From Pseudomonadota bacterium (lineage in GTDB: Bacteria > Pseudomonadota > Alphaproteobacteria > JAKJEU01): a stretch of 25,877 nt of DNA. This document shows, one piece after another, positions 24,494 to 25,877 of this stretch. Position 1 is the first letter of the stretch, and every line of letters begins with the position of its first letter. Under the pieces are notes generated by a model that searched no databases, was not told the origin of the DNA, and was given only the letters and a program-made list of their open reading frames with translations. The stretch lies in NCBI GenBank assembly GCA_022705265.1, contig JAKJEU010000004.1, positions 1 to 25,877 on the forward strand. Reading direction: 5' to 3'. The translations under genes and the position numbers were made by a program.

Positions 24494-25877
24494 TGTTTCC
24501 TTCTTCTTGATTAATAACCTCAGAAACTTCCATTTCCGCAATTTCATCAAGTGCTTCGTCGCTTAATTCTGTGTCGATTATTTCTTCTTCATCATCGATT
24601 TCACCGATATTTGATACAGAAACAACATTTTCACCTTCGTTAAGTCTGAATAATATCACACCAAGAGTTGCACGAGATGCGAGTCTTATTTCAGAAGCTT
24701 TGATTCGTATCAACTTGCCAGTATCAGTAACAAGCATGATTTCCGATTTTTCGGTAATAGGGAAGGAAGCCACGACTTTAAGTTCTCTTGATAAATCAAG
24801 GTTAGCGATACCAGAACCACCTCTTGAAGTTACACGGTAGTCGTAAGCAGAAGAGCGTTTACCATATCCATTTTCGGTAACGGTTAAAATAAATTCTTCT
24901 TTTTCAGATAATGGAATAAACTTTTCTTCGATTGCTTCGATTTCGCCACGCTTTAAGGCGCTTGATTGTTTTAAATATTCGTCTCTGTCTGCTGTTTCGA
25001 CATCGATATGTTCAAGTACAGACATAGAAATAACTTCATCGCCGTCGTTAAGTTTCATACCCCTTACACCAGTTGAATTTCTTCCGACAAAGACGCGGAT
25101 ATTATCCACAGGGAATCTTACACATTTACCACCCTTTGAAGCGAGCAATATGTCTTGGTTTTCGTTGCACATTTTAACATCAACAAGGAAATCATTGTCA
25201 TCAAGTTTCATTGCGATTTTACCATTTGCACGAATATCAAAGAAGTCGCCGAGTTTGTTTCTTCTTACTCCGCCACTTTTTGTTGCAAACATGATGGAAT
25301 TTTCTGCCACATCTTCTTCTTTTTCAGGCAAACACATGATGGTTGTTATGGTTTCCCCTTGGTCCACAGGGAGCATATTAATAATCGCCTTACCCTTAGA
25401 TTGTGGAGTTCCAATAGGAAGTTTATAAGTTTTAAGTTTATAAGCCATACCTTTGTTAGAGAAGAATAATAAAGGAGAGTGAGTGCTTGTAACGATTAAG
25501 TTGGTTACAAAATCTTCCTCATGAGTGCTCATTCCCGAACGACCTTTACCGCCTCTTCTTTGAGCTTTATAAGTTGATAAAGGAACTCTTTTAATATAAC
25601 CAGTGTTTGTAACGGTTACAACCATATCTTCTCTTGGAATTAAATCTTCGTCGTCTTGGTCAAAGTCACCAGAAAGCTCAATCACGGTCTTTCTTGGAGT
25701 TGCAAATTTTGCTTTGATATCCAATAATTCGTTTTTGATGATTTCATAAATTCTTTGTCTTGAACTTAAAATGTCAAGATATTCCTTGATTTGGTCACCA
25801 ATTGTTTGAAGTTCGCCGTGAATCTTGTCTCTTTCAAGTCCGGTTAAACGGTGAAGTCTTAAATCCAAAATACCCTT
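24486..25877 (-). CDS. gyrA: DNA gyrase subunit A, C-terminal part (start lies beyond the window)
   Basis: Subunit A cuts and rejoins DNA during negative supercoiling. The visible 460 or so residues cover the end of the coiled-coil/tower region (RLTGLERDKIHGELQ) and the complete DNA-wrapping beta-pinwheel. The GyrA box QRRGGKGRSG, which separates gyrase from topoisomerase IV ParC, is present; blades carry repeats such as LLFFSNKGMAYKLK, SIMFATKSGGVRR and ILLASKGGKCVRF. The acidic tail (EEEIIDTELSDEALDEIAEME) is common in gyrases. LIPREDMVVTVTNTGYIKR resembles alphaproteobacterial sequences. The active-site Tyr and the resistance region lie outside the window. Confidence 0.97.
   Translation of the reverse strand, partial: KGILDLRLHRLTGLERDKIHGELQTIGDQIKEYLDILSSRQRIYEIIKNELLDIKAKFATPRKTVIELSGDFDQDDEDLIPREDMVVTVTNTGYIKRVPLSTYKAQRRGGKGRSGMSTHEEDFVTNLIVTSTHSPLLFFSNKGMAYKLKTYKLPIGTPQSKGKAIINMLPVDQGETITTIMCLPEKEEDVAENSIMFATKSGGVRRNKLGDFFDIRANGKIAMKLDDNDFLVDVKMCNENQDILLASKGGKCVRFPVDNIRVFVGRNSTGVRGMKLNDGDEVISMSVLEHIDVETADRDEYLKQSSALKRGEIEAIEEKFIPLSEKEEFILTVTENGYGKRSSAYDYRVTSRGGSGIANLDLSRELKVVASFPITEKSEIMLVTDTGKLIRIKASEIRLASRATLGVILFRLNEGENVVSVSNIGEIDDEEEIIDTELSDEALDEIAEMEVSEVINQEEGNNE

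Overview
The window is an A+T-rich bacterial chromosome segment (roughly one third G+C by eye) that most resembles a low-G+C, fermentative, gut-type alphaproteobacterium. The evidence is the gyrA-coaD gene order, an alphaproteobacterial style of GyrA and uracil-DNA glycosylase sequence, and an MCP resembling those that carry Aer-like PAS domains in that class. It also has a full pyruvate formate-lyase, activase and formate channel set. The assignment rests on recalled family resemblance, not on a search.

Layout. 1-420 is the 3' end of a family 4/5-type uracil-DNA glycosylase. 483-2615 is a full-length protein built like a type I-C Cas3 helicase-nuclease, but with almost every catalytic motif replaced; no other cas gene or CRISPR array is in the window. 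Converging on it (2612-3338) is a nucleoside phosphorylase gene broken by an internal deletion with frameshift, coupled to a small unknown gene. 4060-7201 holds pflB and pflA, convergent and separated by two hairpin terminators. hisC (7360-8451) follows, then on the minus strand an SLC13-type permease with two RCK_C domains and a FocA-type formate channel.

11514-16334 (minus strand) is a six-gene run with gaps of only 1 to 16 bases: a methyl-accepting chemotaxis protein without a periplasmic sensor, two near-duplicate stand-alone Aer-like PAS proteins, a xanthine/urate-type permease and two histidine phosphatases. It looks like an aerotaxis receptor split into separate sensor and transducer polypeptides and joined to purine uptake. 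Divergent from it, carA and carB (16522-20878) have a good sigma70-type promoter. A HAD phosphatase-like gene follows. A second MCP (21678-23751, minus) with a dCache-like sensor is interrupted by a one-base frameshift in a run of seven A/T pairs. The window closes with tRNA-Lys(UUU), coaD and the 3' part of gyrA, all on the minus strand.

How the genes fit together: PflB/PflA make formate and acetyl-CoA anaerobically, and FocA exports or reimports formate. CarAB supplies carbamoyl phosphate for pyrimidines and arginine. Two chemoreceptor systems suggest a motile cell that follows redox or oxygen and small-molecule cues. The Cas3-derived protein and the split PAS/MCP operon are the two items most worth following up.
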